From positions 1 to 64,000 of the forward strand of contig JAFXSH010000058.1 in assembly GCA_017525805.1 (NCBI GenBank): 64,000 nucleotides of DNA, written 5' to 3'. Both the position numbers and the translations under genes were made by a program. The stretch is from Clostridia bacterium (lineage in GTDB: Bacteria > Bacillota_A > Clostridia > Christensenellales > Aristaeellaceae). The first letter of the stretch is position 1; every line of letters begins with the position of its first letter. This document shows, piece by piece, positions 34,844 to 44,153 of the stretch. The notes beneath the pieces are model-generated. The model worked only from the letters and a program-made list of their open reading frames with translations. It was not told where the DNA came from and did not search any database.

Positions 34844-36082
34844 ATGAAAACACGCTTCCCGCTTCCCCTGCTGGCCCTGCTCCTGCTGCTGTGTTCTGTT
34901 TCCGCCTTGGCCGAAGAAGCGGCGGATATCACCGACCAGTGCAAGTTTTCCGCCTCCCCCGGGAAGTTCAAGCTGACCCGGATGTATGACCGGGACTACC
35001 GCACCGCCTATATGAGCGACAAACAGAAAAATCCTTACGTGGAGCTGACGGCCCCCAAGGGCAGCCCCGTATACAGCCTGTACGTCTGCTTTGCCCACAA
35101 GGTGCTCACCCCCTGGGAGCTGCAGGCCAAGCGCAGCGGAAAATGGGAAACGATCTATGAAAGCGAGGGCCTCTGCGCCCACGAATATGTGACGCTGCCG
35201 GAGGGGGAATCCGCCCTGCGGATCAGATCCAAGGCGGAAAAGCAGACCCAGATGATCGTCAACGAGCTCTTTGCTTTCGGCCCCGGCGACGCCCCATCCT
35301 TCGTGCAGACCTGGGAGCCTACTCCCGAAAAGGCGGACCTGATGGTCATCGCCGCCCATCCTGACGACGAGATCCTCTTTTTCGGCGGCACGATCCCCAC
35401 CTATGCGGTGGAACGCGGCATGAACGTGGTGGTAGTGTACATGACCAACGGTACCACCAAGGACGGCATCACCTCCCGCCGCAGCGAGCTGCTCAACGGC
35501 CTGTGGGAAATGGGCGTGCGCCAGTATCCGGTGGTGGGCACCTTGGACGATCTGTATTCCGCCAAGCTGGAGAAAGGCTACGAAATCTGGGGAAAAACCA
35601 AGACATTGCAGTTCATTACCCAAATGTACCGACAGTACAAGCCCGAAGTGGTAATTACCCACGACGTGAACGGCGAATACGGCCACGGGGCGCACCGGGT
35701 GTGCGCCGACGCGGCCCAGAAATGCATTGCCATGGCGGCAGATGCCAATACCTACGCCGATACCGCCGCCCAGTGGGGCACTTGGCAGGTAAAAAAGCTG
35801 TACCTGCATCTGTACAAACAGGACGCCCTTGAAATGGACTGGGACCAGCCCCTTTCCGCCTTGAACGGCCGCACGGGCTATGAAGCGGCGCTGGACGCCT
35901 ACACCTGGCATGTATCCCAGCATGAAGCCGGGCAGAAAAACCCGAAAACCGGCAAGTACGAGCTGTTCACCGTGGAGGACCGAAACAGCGATTACAGTTG
36001 TTACCGCTTCGGCCTGGCTTATTCCGCCGTGGGGCCGGATATAGAAAAGGACGACTTCCTTGAGAACATCGTTCTTGATTGA
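34844..36082 (+). CDS. Secreted PIG-L-family deacetylase
   Basis: 412 residues with a signal peptide (MKTRFPLPLLALLLLLCSV... SALA-EE cleavage). An N-terminal beta domain at about 30-150 (YDRDYRTAYMSDKQKNPYVE) looks like a discoidin or carbohydrate-binding fold. The PIG-L deacetylase follows: VIAAHPDDEILFFGGTI provides the zinc His-Pro-Asp-Asp, and THDVNGEYGHGAHR the second His. The family removes N-acetyl groups from GlcNAc-type sugars. It is probably extracytoplasmic and may act on cell-wall or host glycans. The ATG at 34844 follows GGAGG; 34811 is rejected. Confidence 0.85.
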   Translation: MKTRFPLPLLALLLLLCSVSALAEEAADITDQCKFSASPGKFKLTRMYDRDYRTAYMSDKQKNPYVELTAPKGSPVYSLYVCFAHKVLTPWELQAKRSGKWETIYESEGLCAHEYVTLPEGESALRIRSKAEKQTQMIVNELFAFGPGDAPSFVQTWEPTPEKADLMVIAAHPDDEILFFGGTIPTYAVERGMNVVVVYMTNGTTKDGITSRRSELLNGLWEMGVRQYPVVGTLDDLYSAKLEKGYEIWGKTKTLQFITQMYRQYKPEVVITHDVNGEYGHGAHRVCADAAQKCIAMAADANTYADTAAQWGTWQVKKLYLHLYKQDALEMDWDQPLSALNGRTGYEAALDAYTWHVSQHEAGQKNPKTGKYELFTVEDRNSDYSCYRFGLAYSAVGPDIEKDDFLENIVLD

Positions 36083-36101
36083 TCACTTATTCCGCCGATT
36101 T

Positions 36102-36145
36102 GGGCAGGGAGTTTGAGGGATGAACGCCCCAAGCTCCCTGCCCCC
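36102..36145. terminator. Terminator between convergent PIG-L and glycosidase genes
   Basis: Arms gggcagggagtttgagg and ccccaagctccctgccc pair with few mismatches; a T-rich stretch follows on the plus strand. Confidence 0.75.
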
Positions 36146-36151
36146 TTTCTT

Positions 36152-39100
36152 TTATTGGATTTTGAAAAGCTCCGGCGATTTCAGCACGCCCTGGGGCCAG
36201 AGGCAGTATTCATAGCTCCACATCACGCCGTCCGTGCGCCAGGACTGGGGTCCCCACCAGGTAATGGTCTTGTCCGCCTGGTGCACCTGGCCGAAAGTGT
36301 TGATCCGGCAGCCAAAAGCTTTCAGTTCGATGGTATGGGTGCCGGGCTCGGTGATTTCAAAGGCGCGGACATACGGCGCGTAGGCGATCACGCCCTGATT
36401 CCTGCCGTCCACCATAAGACGAAGCAGCGCGGCCCGGTACTCGCTGACCTGCAGTTGATACCTGCCTGGCTGCAAATCGGCGGTCATGCGGTAGGTCAGG
36501 CTGCCGCCGTAGAACGGCAGCCGCTGCCGGGTGATGTCGCCGAAAGCGATCAGTTTGGGCAATTCGGTCAGCGTGCAGAAAACGCCCTGAACCTCCACAC
36601 CGAACGCGCCCAGCAGGTACATGGCTTCCACGTTCACGGTCCTGCCGTAGGGCATGCTGACCTCCAGCACGTTCTTTCCGGGCTGGATGGCCGGAAGCGC
36701 CCGTTTGCCGATGCACCGATCCGTGTACCAGCCGTCCACGGGCCCCGCGGGCTGCCCGTTGAGCGTAACGGCGCTTTCCCCGGCGTTTTCCAGGGCCAAT
36801 TCCGCGCCATCTAAATGAATTTTGCTGTCAAAGGTATACCGCAGGCGCAGGATATGGGGTGTGGTCCTGTCCTTTTCCACCCAGGGCTGGGCCACGTGTC
36901 CGCCCCGGCGGGGCCAGCCCAGCCTGTCGCGCAGGAGATTGTCCAGCCGCAGGATCTCTTCCGCCGCGCAGTAAGGCTCTTTGTCCAGGGCGTATTCCGG
37001 CCTGTCCAGCAAAAGTACGTTCGGCTCGTCCAGGGTATAATCCATTTTGTTCAGGAAATAGCGGACCCGCTCCGGCCTTGCCGTTTCCCCGGCCTTTTCT
37101 TCCGCGCCGCGCGCTTCCTTCGCGGGCGTTAAGCGCAAAAGCAGGGAATCATGGTCGTAGAAAACAGTTTTGTATACCGTCCATCCGCCGGTATGCTCCG
37201 AGGGAACCGGCATAATCTTCCCGGTCAGCGTATCGTACAGCGTCAGGTCCCAAGTTCCCCGCAGGCGGATGCGCAGCTCTCGCCGGGTTGGCGTATCGGG
37301 ATTGGGTGAACGGTCCGCCTGGCAGATGAACAGCCAGCGCCCGTTCTGCTCCTGACGCATCTGATACAGCAGATAATTGGTCTGCACGCCGCTTTGGTCC
37401 CGGACCTCGATATCGCGCAGGCCGGATAGCTTTTCCAGGATCGATACCCGGTCAAAGGCGCAGTTTTCACAGGCTGCGTATAATTCAGCAGGCGCTGTGC
37501 TGGGAAGCGCGTCCATGAGTTCGGGAGCTCCGCCCAAGAAAATCACCCTGCCGCCGTTTTCGGCAAAGCGGCGCAGCCGGTCCACGGTGGTGGCGCGCAG
37601 GGTTTCCACCAGCGGAACGAGGATGGTTTCGTACCGCATCTCCCCCACCGGGAAGCCGCTGCCGGAGAAATCCGCCGGGCACTGATCCGGCAGCAGGGAT
37701 TCACTGATAAAGTCGAAATCGATCATGCCCCGGAGCAGCCAGGCGGTCAGGTTCTGGAACCATTCGTCCATTTGGGCGCGGATGGCTTCGGTGTTTTCCT
37801 TGGCGCCCCAATGCAGCCAGTAGCTTTCCACCGGATGCACCACGCCCACCCGGCACAGGGCCTTGCCCCGGGTCAGGGCCGTGTTCACCCGCGCGAAGTG
37901 ATCCTCCACATATCCGTATTCCCTGTACCATGGGATCTGATAATTGAACGTGGCGGGATAATCCCGCTTAGCCTCACCGTTCATGGACACCCAGGAGAGA
38001 TGGGGCACGCGCACCGTGACCCCCAGCGCCGCCTGCCAGTCGCCCTGCAGCTTATGGCCCCGGAAATCGAAGTTCCAATTGGTGACGCCGTACAGTTCGG
38101 ACAGCACGCCCTCCCGCCCAAACTGGCGGGACGCGGACGAGGCCTGCTTGGCGGTGGTATACTCGCGCCAGTCGCACAGCATATCGATGCCCGGAAGCTG
38201 GAAACCCCGATAGGAGCGCATGGCGTCGCCCAGCGCCGCAGTTTGGCTTTGCAGCGTGGGTTCTTCCATCATGTGGCCCGTGAGCATCAAGCCGTGTTCG
38301 CCGCACCATTTCCCGCACTGATCGGCAAAAGCCCGGGCAAACCGTTCGGCAATGTGATCATGGTAATGATAGCGCAGCGTGGACAGCTTTCCATCCGGCA
38401 AATCCCACAAGAGCTCCGGCAGGCCGTTCAGCAGCTCTTCGCCGTAAGTCCGCCGGAAAGAATCGGGCAAATCGTCCGTCCAGGGCAGCACCACATCCCG
38501 CGTATCCGCGGCGTAATCCAGGGTCTGCTTTCTGGAAAACTGCGGCTCGTCGGTAAAAATGGCCGGAATGACGCCGCCGAACTCTCCGCCCATTTCCCTG
38601 GCGTAGGCTTCATGGGTGGAGCGCAGAAAAGCCTGGATGCTCTTGGGATCGAGGGTATTCACATAAGCTTGATTGTTATACCAGGGATCGTCGCCCGCGA
38701 TCCGCATGTAGGCGTACAGCGCGAAGCCCTGGGCGATACCGTCTTCTTCCATGCGCCGGTAGCTTTTCAGCGTGCCGTCGGGATTCAGCGTCACGTCATA
38801 CGCGGCTAAGAATGTCCCGTCTTCCCGCTTTTTCCGGGTAAAGACGGCGTATCTCTGGCGGTAGGCCGGGTCCTTCGTCACCAGGCCCCCCGCCGCGCCG
38901 GAGGGCCAGCGGTCCTCATCGTAGAGCCAGATCAGCATATTTTCCTTTTTGGCCTTTTCCACGCAGGCGCGGATAACGTCAAAAAACTCCTCGCTCAGGT
39001 ATTCCGTTTCCAAGCCGGTGCGCACATGAATATGCACGCCGCCAAACCCCATTTGTTTGAGCCGCTCCATCTGCCAGAGCAGTTCCTCCTTGTTCAATTT

Positions 39101-39196
39101 ACAGTTCCAGGCCCAAAATGGCGCGGCCCGGTATTCTTTGCCCGGATGGGCAAACAGCGCCTCCGTCATGGGCTCATGGCTCTTGGCATACAGCAT
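36152..39196 (-). CDS. GH106-like glycoside hydrolase (alpha-L-rhamnosidase-like)
   Basis: A 1014-residue protein with no signal peptide, so cytoplasmic. The start APFWAWNCKLNKEEL, GFGGVHIHVRTGLETEYL and YDEDRWPSGAAGG are typical of the GH106-like barrel family. ITDEP-like FTDEPQFSRK and LTGHMMEEPTLQSQ provide acidic candidates for catalysis. Beta domains with a galactose-binding look make the C-terminal third. The TTATT of the start region has a clear SD (AAGGAGG). Intracellular location suggests hydrolysis of imported plant or pectin oligosaccharides, but no transporter is next to it. Substrate uncertain. Confidence 0.78.
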   Translation of the reverse strand: MLYAKSHEPMTEALFAHPGKEYRAAPFWAWNCKLNKEELLWQMERLKQMGFGGVHIHVRTGLETEYLSEEFFDVIRACVEKAKKENMLIWLYDEDRWPSGAAGGLVTKDPAYRQRYAVFTRKKREDGTFLAAYDVTLNPDGTLKSYRRMEEDGIAQGFALYAYMRIAGDDPWYNNQAYVNTLDPKSIQAFLRSTHEAYAREMGGEFGGVIPAIFTDEPQFSRKQTLDYAADTRDVVLPWTDDLPDSFRRTYGEELLNGLPELLWDLPDGKLSTLRYHYHDHIAERFARAFADQCGKWCGEHGLMLTGHMMEEPTLQSQTAALGDAMRSYRGFQLPGIDMLCDWREYTTAKQASSASRQFGREGVLSELYGVTNWNFDFRGHKLQGDWQAALGVTVRVPHLSWVSMNGEAKRDYPATFNYQIPWYREYGYVEDHFARVNTALTRGKALCRVGVVHPVESYWLHWGAKENTEAIRAQMDEWFQNLTAWLLRGMIDFDFISESLLPDQCPADFSGSGFPVGEMRYETILVPLVETLRATTVDRLRRFAENGGRVIFLGGAPELMDALPSTAPAELYAACENCAFDRVSILEKLSGLRDIEVRDQSGVQTNYLLYQMRQEQNGRWLFICQADRSPNPDTPTRRELRIRLRGTWDLTLYDTLTGKIMPVPSEHTGGWTVYKTVFYDHDSLLLRLTPAKEARGAEEKAGETARPERVRYFLNKMDYTLDEPNVLLLDRPEYALDKEPYCAAEEILRLDNLLRDRLGWPRRGGHVAQPWVEKDRTTPHILRLRYTFDSKIHLDGAELALENAGESAVTLNGQPAGPVDGWYTDRCIGKRALPAIQPGKNVLEVSMPYGRTVNVEAMYLLGAFGVEVQGVFCTLTELPKLIAFGDITRQRLPFYGGSLTYRMTADLQPGRYQLQVSEYRAALLRLMVDGRNQGVIAYAPYVRAFEITEPGTHTIELKAFGCRINTFGQVHQADKTITWWGPQSWRTDGVMWSYEYCLWPQGVLKSPELFKIQ

Positions 39197-39264
39197 GTTT
39201 TCTCCTCCTTATGACGACTGGACGTTATTGCGTTTTTCAATCAAATCTTTTGCACGTTTATTAT

Positions 39265-39292
39265 ATTATAACAAAGCCTGCTGGAAAAACAA
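39265..39292 (-). promoter_or_regulatory. Promoter of the GH106-like gene
   Basis: Minus strand: TTGTTT (39287-39292), 16-nt spacer, TATAAT (39265-39270). The 39197-39397 stretch holds only this and the SD; no clear cre site was found. Confidence 0.55.
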
Positions 39293-39397
39293 GTAGTATT
39301 TTTCCGGTTTGCGCATGCCCCTGGACACGAATTGTGACGAAACCATTAAATCAGCGTAAATTCATGATGAATCCAGCCGAAAGCGCCGAATAATTGC

Positions 39398-39426
39398 TTT
39401 ACATTCCGGAAACCCTATGCTATACT
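39398..39426 (+). promoter_or_regulatory. cggR promoter
   Basis: TTTACA (39398-39403), 17-nt spacer, TATACT (39421-39426). Confidence 0.65.
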
Positions 39427-39432
39427 AATCAG

Positions 39433-39468
39433 CGGGTCATATTTTGCCCAGTGGGGCAATGTCCGTCC
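39433..39468 (+). promoter_or_regulatory. Candidate CggR operator
   Basis: CGGGTC-N6-TGCC-N4-GGGGCA-N6-GTCC follows the -10 directly and has the spacing of the Bacillus CggR operator (CGGGAC-N6-TGTC-N4-CGGGAC-N6-TGTC), with several mismatches in the second half. Confidence 0.45.
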
Positions 39469-39495
39469 AAGACGGTAAAAGAAGGGAGGATGCGC

Positions 39496-40533
39496 ATGCT
39501 GGATGAAATGAAGGTATTGAGCCGCATCGCCCCTGATTTAATGGCCGATATTGGCCGCAGGGCCCAGGTGCTTTCCTCCATTGAAAGCATGCAGCCCGTG
39601 GGCCGCAGGGCCCTGGCCGCAAGGCTGAACCTGCCGGAAAGGGAAGTGCGGGCCGCCGCCGCCGCCCTGAAAGAACAGGGCCTGATCACCATGGACGCGG
39701 CGGGCATGCAATTGACCCCCCAATCCATCGAGGTGCTTTCCGGGGCCCATGATTTGAGCCGCGCCATGTTCGGCCTGACGAAGCTGGAACACGCGCTGTC
39801 CGATCTGTTAGGGGTGCCCCACGTGGTGGTAGTAGCCGGAAACGCCGACAGCGACCCTCAGGTGCTTCGGGAAGTGGGCCGGGCCGCCGCCCACCGGGTG
39901 CATAAGCTGCTGCAAAGCGGCATGACCTTAGCCGTCACCGGCGGGCGCACCATGAGCGAGCTGGCCCACGGCATTCAATCCGCCACCCCCATGAACGTGA
40001 TGGTGGTGCCCGCCCGAGGCGGCGTGGGTTCCTCTGTGGAAACCCAAGCCAACGCCGTGGCGGCGGAAATCGCCCGCAGGATCGGCGGCCATCATCGGGT
40101 GATGCACCTGCCCGATTCCTTGGACGCCTCCGCCCTCCAGGAAATGATGAAACTGCCCGAAGTAAAAGAGACCTTAGAGCTTTTGCAGCGCGCCGATCTG
40201 GTGGTGCACGGCGTAGGCCGGGCGGACAGCATGGCCCAGCGCCGCCATTTGAGCGTGGAGGCCCTGGAAACCCTGAAAATGCATCGGGCAGTGGGCGAAG
40301 CTTTCGGCGATTTCTTTAACCTGGAAGGAAAAACCGTCCTGCAGACCAGCACCGTGTCCCTTGGCATCGGCAAAGCCTACAAGGAAAGCAAAATGGTGGC
40401 CGTTGCCGCCGGGGAACACAAGGCGGAGGCCATCATCGCCGCCTGCCGCCACGAAACCCACGATTCCCTGATCACCGACGAGGCCGCCGCCCAGAAGATC
40501 GCCGCCCTCTTAGGCGGTCAATCCGGGAAATGA
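39496..40533 (+). CDS. cggR: Central glycolytic genes regulator CggR (SorC family)
   Basis: A 345-residue repressor. The N-terminal 90 residues hold a winged helix ([20 protein letters not shown], recognition helix in [11 protein letters not shown]). The sugar-binding domain has [33 protein letters not shown] and the [15 protein letters not shown] pocket, as in SorC/CggR proteins, whose ligand is fructose-1,6-bisphosphate. The ATG at 39496 fits GGAGG 6 nt upstream better than ATG 39490. The next genes are pgk and tpiA; gapA, usually next to cggR, is missing. Confidence 0.93.
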   Translation: MLDEMKVLSRIAPDLMADIGRRAQVLSSIESMQPVGRRALAARLNLPEREVRAAAAALKEQGLITMDAAGMQLTPQSIEVLSGAHDLSRAMFGLTKLEHALSDLLGVPHVVVVAGNADSDPQVLREVGRAAAHRVHKLLQSGMTLAVTGGRTMSELAHGIQSATPMNVMVVPARGGVGSSVETQANAVAAEIARRIGGHHRVMHLPDSLDASALQEMMKLPEVKETLELLQRADLVVHGVGRADSMAQRRHLSVEALETLKMHRAVGEAFGDFFNLEGKTVLQTSTVSLGIGKAYKESKMVAVAAGEHKAEAIIAACRHETHDSLITDEAAAQKIAALLGGQSGK

Positions 40534-40622
40534 TATTGATACCACGGTTCGGAATATCCGGGCTTTGGCATACAACACCCCAATTCACCCAAATTAAAGG
40601 AAAGAAAAAGGAGTGCATCAAC

Positions 40623-41930
40623 ATGAGCCTGAACAAGAAAACCATCGAGGATGTAAACGTGCAGGGCAAAAAGGTACTTTGCCGCGTAGACTTCAACGTA
40701 CCCATGGACGGCGAACGCATCACCGATGAAAACCGCATCAACGGCGCGCTGCCCACCATCAAGTACCTGCTGAACAATGGCGCCGCCCTGATCCTGTGCA
40801 GCCATATGGGCAAGCCCCACAACGTGTTCAACGACAAGATCAAGCTGAACAAGAAGGAAAAGGCCAAGATCGAAAAGCTGCCCGAAGCCGAGCAGGCCGA
40901 AGCCACCGCCGCCGCCCTGGAAAAGGCGAAGAACGATGTGAAGAAGCTGAGCCTGGCCCCCGTTGCCAAGCGCCTCTCCGAACTGCTGGGTCAGGAAGTG
41001 ATCATGGCTAACGACGTGATCGGCCCCGACGCCCAGGCCAAGGCCGCCGCCCTCAAGCCCGGCCAGGTGATGGTGCTGCAGAACCTGCGCTTCCACGCCG
41101 AAGAAGAAAAGAACGATCCCGAATTCGCCAAGGCCCTGGCTTCCATGGCCGAGCTGTTCGTGAACGACGCTTTCGGCACCGCCCACCGCGCCCATGCTTC
41201 CACCGAAGGCGTGACCCATTACCTGCCCGCCGTCTGCGGCTACCTGATCGAAAAAGAACTGCGCATCATGGGCAAGGCCCTGGAAAACGCCGACCGGCCC
41301 TTCGTGGCGGTCCTCGGCGGCGCGAAGATCGAAGACAAACTGAACGTGATCAACAATCTGCTGGAAAAAGTGGACACCCTGATCATCGGCGGCGGCATGG
41401 CCTTTACTTTCCTCAAAGCCAAGGGCTATGAAATCGGCCAGTCCCTGCTGGACGAAAGCAAGATCGACTACTGCAAGGACATGATGAAGAAGGCCGAAGA
41501 AAAGGGCGTGAAGCTGCTTCTGCCCATCGATTCCGTCTGCATCAAGGAATTCCCCAACCCCATCGACGCTCCTATCGACACCGTGATCGTGGATTCTGAT
41601 AAGATCCCCGCCGACATGCAGGGCTGCGATATCGGCCCCAAGACCGTGGCCCTCTTCGGCGAAGCCATCAAGGCCGCCAAGACCGTGGTCTGGAACGGCC
41701 CCATGGGCGTGTTTGAGAATCCCGTCCTGGCCAAGGGTACCCTGGGCGTGGCCCAGGCTATGGCCGACAGCGACGCCGTGACCATCATCGGCGGCGGCGA
41801 CAGCGCGGCGGCTGTGGAACAGATGGGCCTGGCCCCCAAGATGACCCACATCTCCACCGGCGGCGGCGCTTCCCTGGAATACTTAGAAGGCAAGACCCTG
41901 CCCGGCGTCGCGGCGCTCAACGACAAATAA
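40623..41930 (+). CDS. pgk: Phosphoglycerate kinase with an inserted helix
   Basis: 435 residues, against about 394 in Bacillus. It catalyses 1,3-bisphosphoglycerate to 3-phosphoglycerate with ATP formation. Conserved pieces: [21 protein letters not shown], the FGTAHRAH site, GGAKIEDKL and [17 protein letters not shown] [13 protein letters not shown]. The extra length is an about 36-residue charged insertion after [12 protein letters not shown] (residues ~64-104, [20 protein letters not shown] then [10 protein letters not shown]). The SD AAGGAG precedes the ATG at 40623. It lies 89 nt after cggR and is probably under its control. Confidence 0.93.
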   Translation: MSLNKKTIEDVNVQGKKVLCRVDFNVPMDGERITDENRINGALPTIKYLLNNGAALILCSHMGKPHNVFNDKIKLNKKEKAKIEKLPEAEQAEATAAALEKAKNDVKKLSLAPVAKRLSELLGQEVIMANDVIGPDAQAKAAALKPGQVMVLQNLRFHAEEEKNDPEFAKALASMAELFVNDAFGTAHRAHASTEGVTHYLPAVCGYLIEKELRIMGKALENADRPFVAVLGGAKIEDKLNVINNLLEKVDTLIIGGGMAFTFLKAKGYEIGQSLLDESKIDYCKDMMKKAEEKGVKLLLPIDSVCIKEFPNPIDAPIDTVIVDSDKIPADMQGCDIGPKTVALFGEAIKAAKTVVWNGPMGVFENPVLAKGTLGVAQAMADSDAVTIIGGGDSAAAVEQMGLAPKMTHISTGGGASLEYLEGKTLPGVAALNDK

Positions 41931-41940
41931 GGAATTTATG

Positions 41941-41978
41941 CGAGAAACCTTTCTTTCAGGAGAAAGAAAGGTTTCTCG
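41941..41978. repeat. Perfect hairpin between pgk and tpiA
   Basis: 16-bp arms cgagaaacctttcttt/aaagaaaggtttctcg enclose a 6-nt loop with no T tract. In an operon this suggests RNA processing or stability control rather than full termination. Confidence 0.7.
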
Positions 41979-42034
41979 CGCTCTTCCAAAGAAAGCCTTC
42001 CCTTTTATAATATAAATGAAAGAGGTGTTTCCCC

Positions 42035-42787
42035 ATGCGCAAGCCTATTATTGCCGGTAACTGGAAAATGAACAAGACTCCCGCCGAAGCCAAGGCCCTG
42101 GTTGCGGAACTCAAACCCCTGGTGGCTGACGCCAATGCTACTGTCGTCGTGTGCGTCCCCGCCGTGGACATTTGGGCCGTGAAGGAAGAAATCGCTGGTT
42201 CCAACATCCATCTTGGCGCGCAAAACGTGCATTTCAAGGAATCCGGCGCTTACACCGGTGAACTCTCCGCCGCCATGCTGAAGGAAGCGGGCGTGGAATA
42301 CGTCATCATCGGCCACAGCGAACGCCGCCAGTATTTCGGCGAAACCGATGCCACCGTGAACCTGCGCACCCTGGCCGCCGTGAAAGCGGGCCTGACCCCC
42401 ATCATCTGCGTGGGTGAGCGCAAGGAAGAGCGCGAAGCGGGCTACACCGACGCTTTGGTAGAATACCAGACCCTGATCGCCCTCAACGGCCTGACCCCCG
42501 ACGAAATCAAGAACGTGGTGGTGGCCTACGAACCCGTTTGGGCCATCGGCACCGGCCTCACCGCCACCGACGAGCAGGCCAACGAGACCATCGGCGTCAT
42601 CCGCGCCGCCATCTGCCGCAAGTACGGCAAGGAAGTGGCCGACGCTGTGCGCATCCAGTATGGCGGCAGCATGAACCCCAAGAACGTGAAGGGCCTGATG
42701 GCGCAGCCCGAGATCGACGGCGGCCTCATCGGCGGCGCGTCCCTGAAAGCCCCGGACTTCTCCCTGGTTGTGAACTACGATAAATAA
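42035..42787 (+). CDS. tpiA: Triosephosphate isomerase
   Basis: 250 residues. It interconverts DHAP and GAP. The N-terminal KPIIAGNWKMNK has the active Lys, the His is in IIGHSERRQYFGE, the catalytic Glu is in VVAYEPVWAIGTG, and the phosphate loop is GGSMNPKN. All key residues are present and length is standard. SD GAGGTG precedes the ATG. Confidence 0.96.
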   Translation: MRKPIIAGNWKMNKTPAEAKALVAELKPLVADANATVVVCVPAVDIWAVKEEIAGSNIHLGAQNVHFKESGAYTGELSAAMLKEAGVEYVIIGHSERRQYFGETDATVNLRTLAAVKAGLTPIICVGERKEEREAGYTDALVEYQTLIALNGLTPDEIKNVVVAYEPVWAIGTGLTATDEQANETIGVIRAAICRKYGKEVADAVRIQYGGSMNPKNVKGLMAQPEIDGGLIGGASLKAPDFSLVVNYDK

Positions 42788-42804
42788 AAAATTTTCGGTA
42801 CGGT

Positions 42805-42846
42805 AAAATCCCCGCTTTTCAATCGTTTGAAAGGCGGGGATTTTTG
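42805..42846 (+). terminator. Terminator after tpiA
   Basis: aaaatccccgccttt-like arms (aaaatccccgctttt / gaaaggcggggattttt) with a T tract; it can also stop the convergent kinase transcript. Confidence 0.9.
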
Positions 42847-42863
42847 TATTTGGATCGATCGGG

Positions 42864-44153
42864 TCATAATGTCACAGTGAACTCGGTGCCTTCTCCCTGG
42901 ACGCTGTGAACGGTGATTTTACCCTTGTGGGCGCTGACGATGCTCTGGGCGATGGCAAGCCCTAAACCGTTTCCTTCCGTCTCCCGGTTGTGGGAGGAAT
43001 CCACCCGGTAGAAACGGTCGTAAATACGCTGCTGGGCTTCCAGAGGAATAGCGGGACCGGTGTTGTGTACTTTCAGAACTCGCTTTTCGCCCTTCGCTTC
43101 CAACGAGATATGGATTTTTCCACTGTCGTCGGAGTATTTTTCAGCGTTGCTCAGCAGGATTACCGTCAGCTGCTTGATCATTTCCTGGTCACCGACATAG
43201 TTGATGCCGTCCGGGATGTCCATTTCCAAGGTTTTCCCTTCATCGAACAGCGTCGATTCAAAAGGCAGGACCACTTCCAGCACGGCCCGGCTCAAATCGA
43301 AGTTCTCCCGCGCCGCTTCCACTGTGCCCTTTTCCATGCGGGCCAGGGTCAGCAGATTTTGAATCAGGCGGTCCGTGCGCTGGACCTCGGATTGGATATA
43401 TTGCAGGGGCTTGCTCTCCCCCGCTTCGGCGGCCAGCACGTCGGCGTTGGCCGAAATCACCGCCAGGGGCGTTTTCAGCTCGTGACTGGCGTCCCACACG
43501 AACTGCTTTTGCTTTTCCATGGCTTCGTCCACGGGCTTGACTAATTTGAAAATAAGCCACACCGCGCCGATGCTCAGCAGCGCGTCCTCGATCACCGCCA
43601 CCAGCACCGTCAGCCGCAGCACGCTTTCGGCGTTCTGAATCTCCAGGCTCCGGTCCACCACGATCAGCATGCGCTTTCCGTCCCGCTCGATCAGGCGGAA
43701 AAACTGATTGCCTGCCCGGCCTGTCTTCCGTCCGGAGGCGACAGCGGACGCCGCGATGGCCGCCACATCCTCATCGGTATACAAGTCCGCCCGTTCGCTG
43801 TTCCACTCGGCCACGCTTCCGTCATCATGGAGGGTGGCCGTGAAATAATTGGACAGGCTGGCGGCGTTCATCGGGCTTCCATTGCGGCCCCGGAAACCAT
43901 TCCAATCCTGATCCGGCGGTTCCCGGTCCTGTTCCAAATTCGTTCCGTCCGGCTGCGTAAGCCCTTCCTTGGTTCGGACCATGCCCTGGGGCCGCTGGCC
44001 ATTGTTTGCCGCCAGCATATCCAGCACCTGGCTTGCCTGCTTTTCCAAGCTGTTCCAGTTCATCCAGTTGATGGCCAGCACCAGCCCGGCGGAGGCCAGC
44101 AGCAGTCCAACCAGCACCACCAGAATCATGCGCCGCCTAAGCCGCGGGATCAT
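42864..44153 (-). CDS. Sensor histidine kinase of the murQ operon
   Basis: A 429-residue kinase. TM near residues 9-28 (ILVVLVGLLLASAGLVLAI), a sensor of ~140 residues rich in N/Q/P, then a TM around residue 185-205. HisKA has the intact FVWDASHELKTPLAVIS; the ATPase has SNAEKYSDDSG, HNTGPAIPLEAQ and EGNGLGLAIAQ. Note the less common NTGPAIP G1 box, shared with other Clostridia kinases. It overlaps the regulator by 4 nt and is paired with it. Confidence 0.92.
   Translation of the reverse strand: MIPRLRRRMILVVLVGLLLASAGLVLAINWMNWNSLEKQASQVLDMLAANNGQRPQGMVRTKEGLTQPDGTNLEQDREPPDQDWNGFRGRNGSPMNAASLSNYFTATLHDDGSVAEWNSERADLYTDEDVAAIAASAVASGRKTGRAGNQFFRLIERDGKRMLIVVDRSLEIQNAESVLRLTVLVAVIEDALLSIGAVWLIFKLVKPVDEAMEKQKQFVWDASHELKTPLAVISANADVLAAEAGESKPLQYIQSEVQRTDRLIQNLLTLARMEKGTVEAARENFDLSRAVLEVVLPFESTLFDEGKTLEMDIPDGINYVGDQEMIKQLTVILLSNAEKYSDDSGKIHISLEAKGEKRVLKVHNTGPAIPLEAQQRIYDRFYRVDSSHNRETEGNGLGLAIAQSIVSAHKGKITVHSVQGEGTEFTVTL

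Noticed and set aside
36113..36814. A 233-codon plus-strand frame inside the GH106-like gene
   Set aside because: Fully antisense to the 3' end of a 1014-residue gene; no family similarity.
40518..41849. A 443-codon open frame antisense to pgk
   Set aside because: His/Gly/Val-rich composition with no SD and complete overlap with an undoubted gene; typical artefact of high-GC coding sequence.
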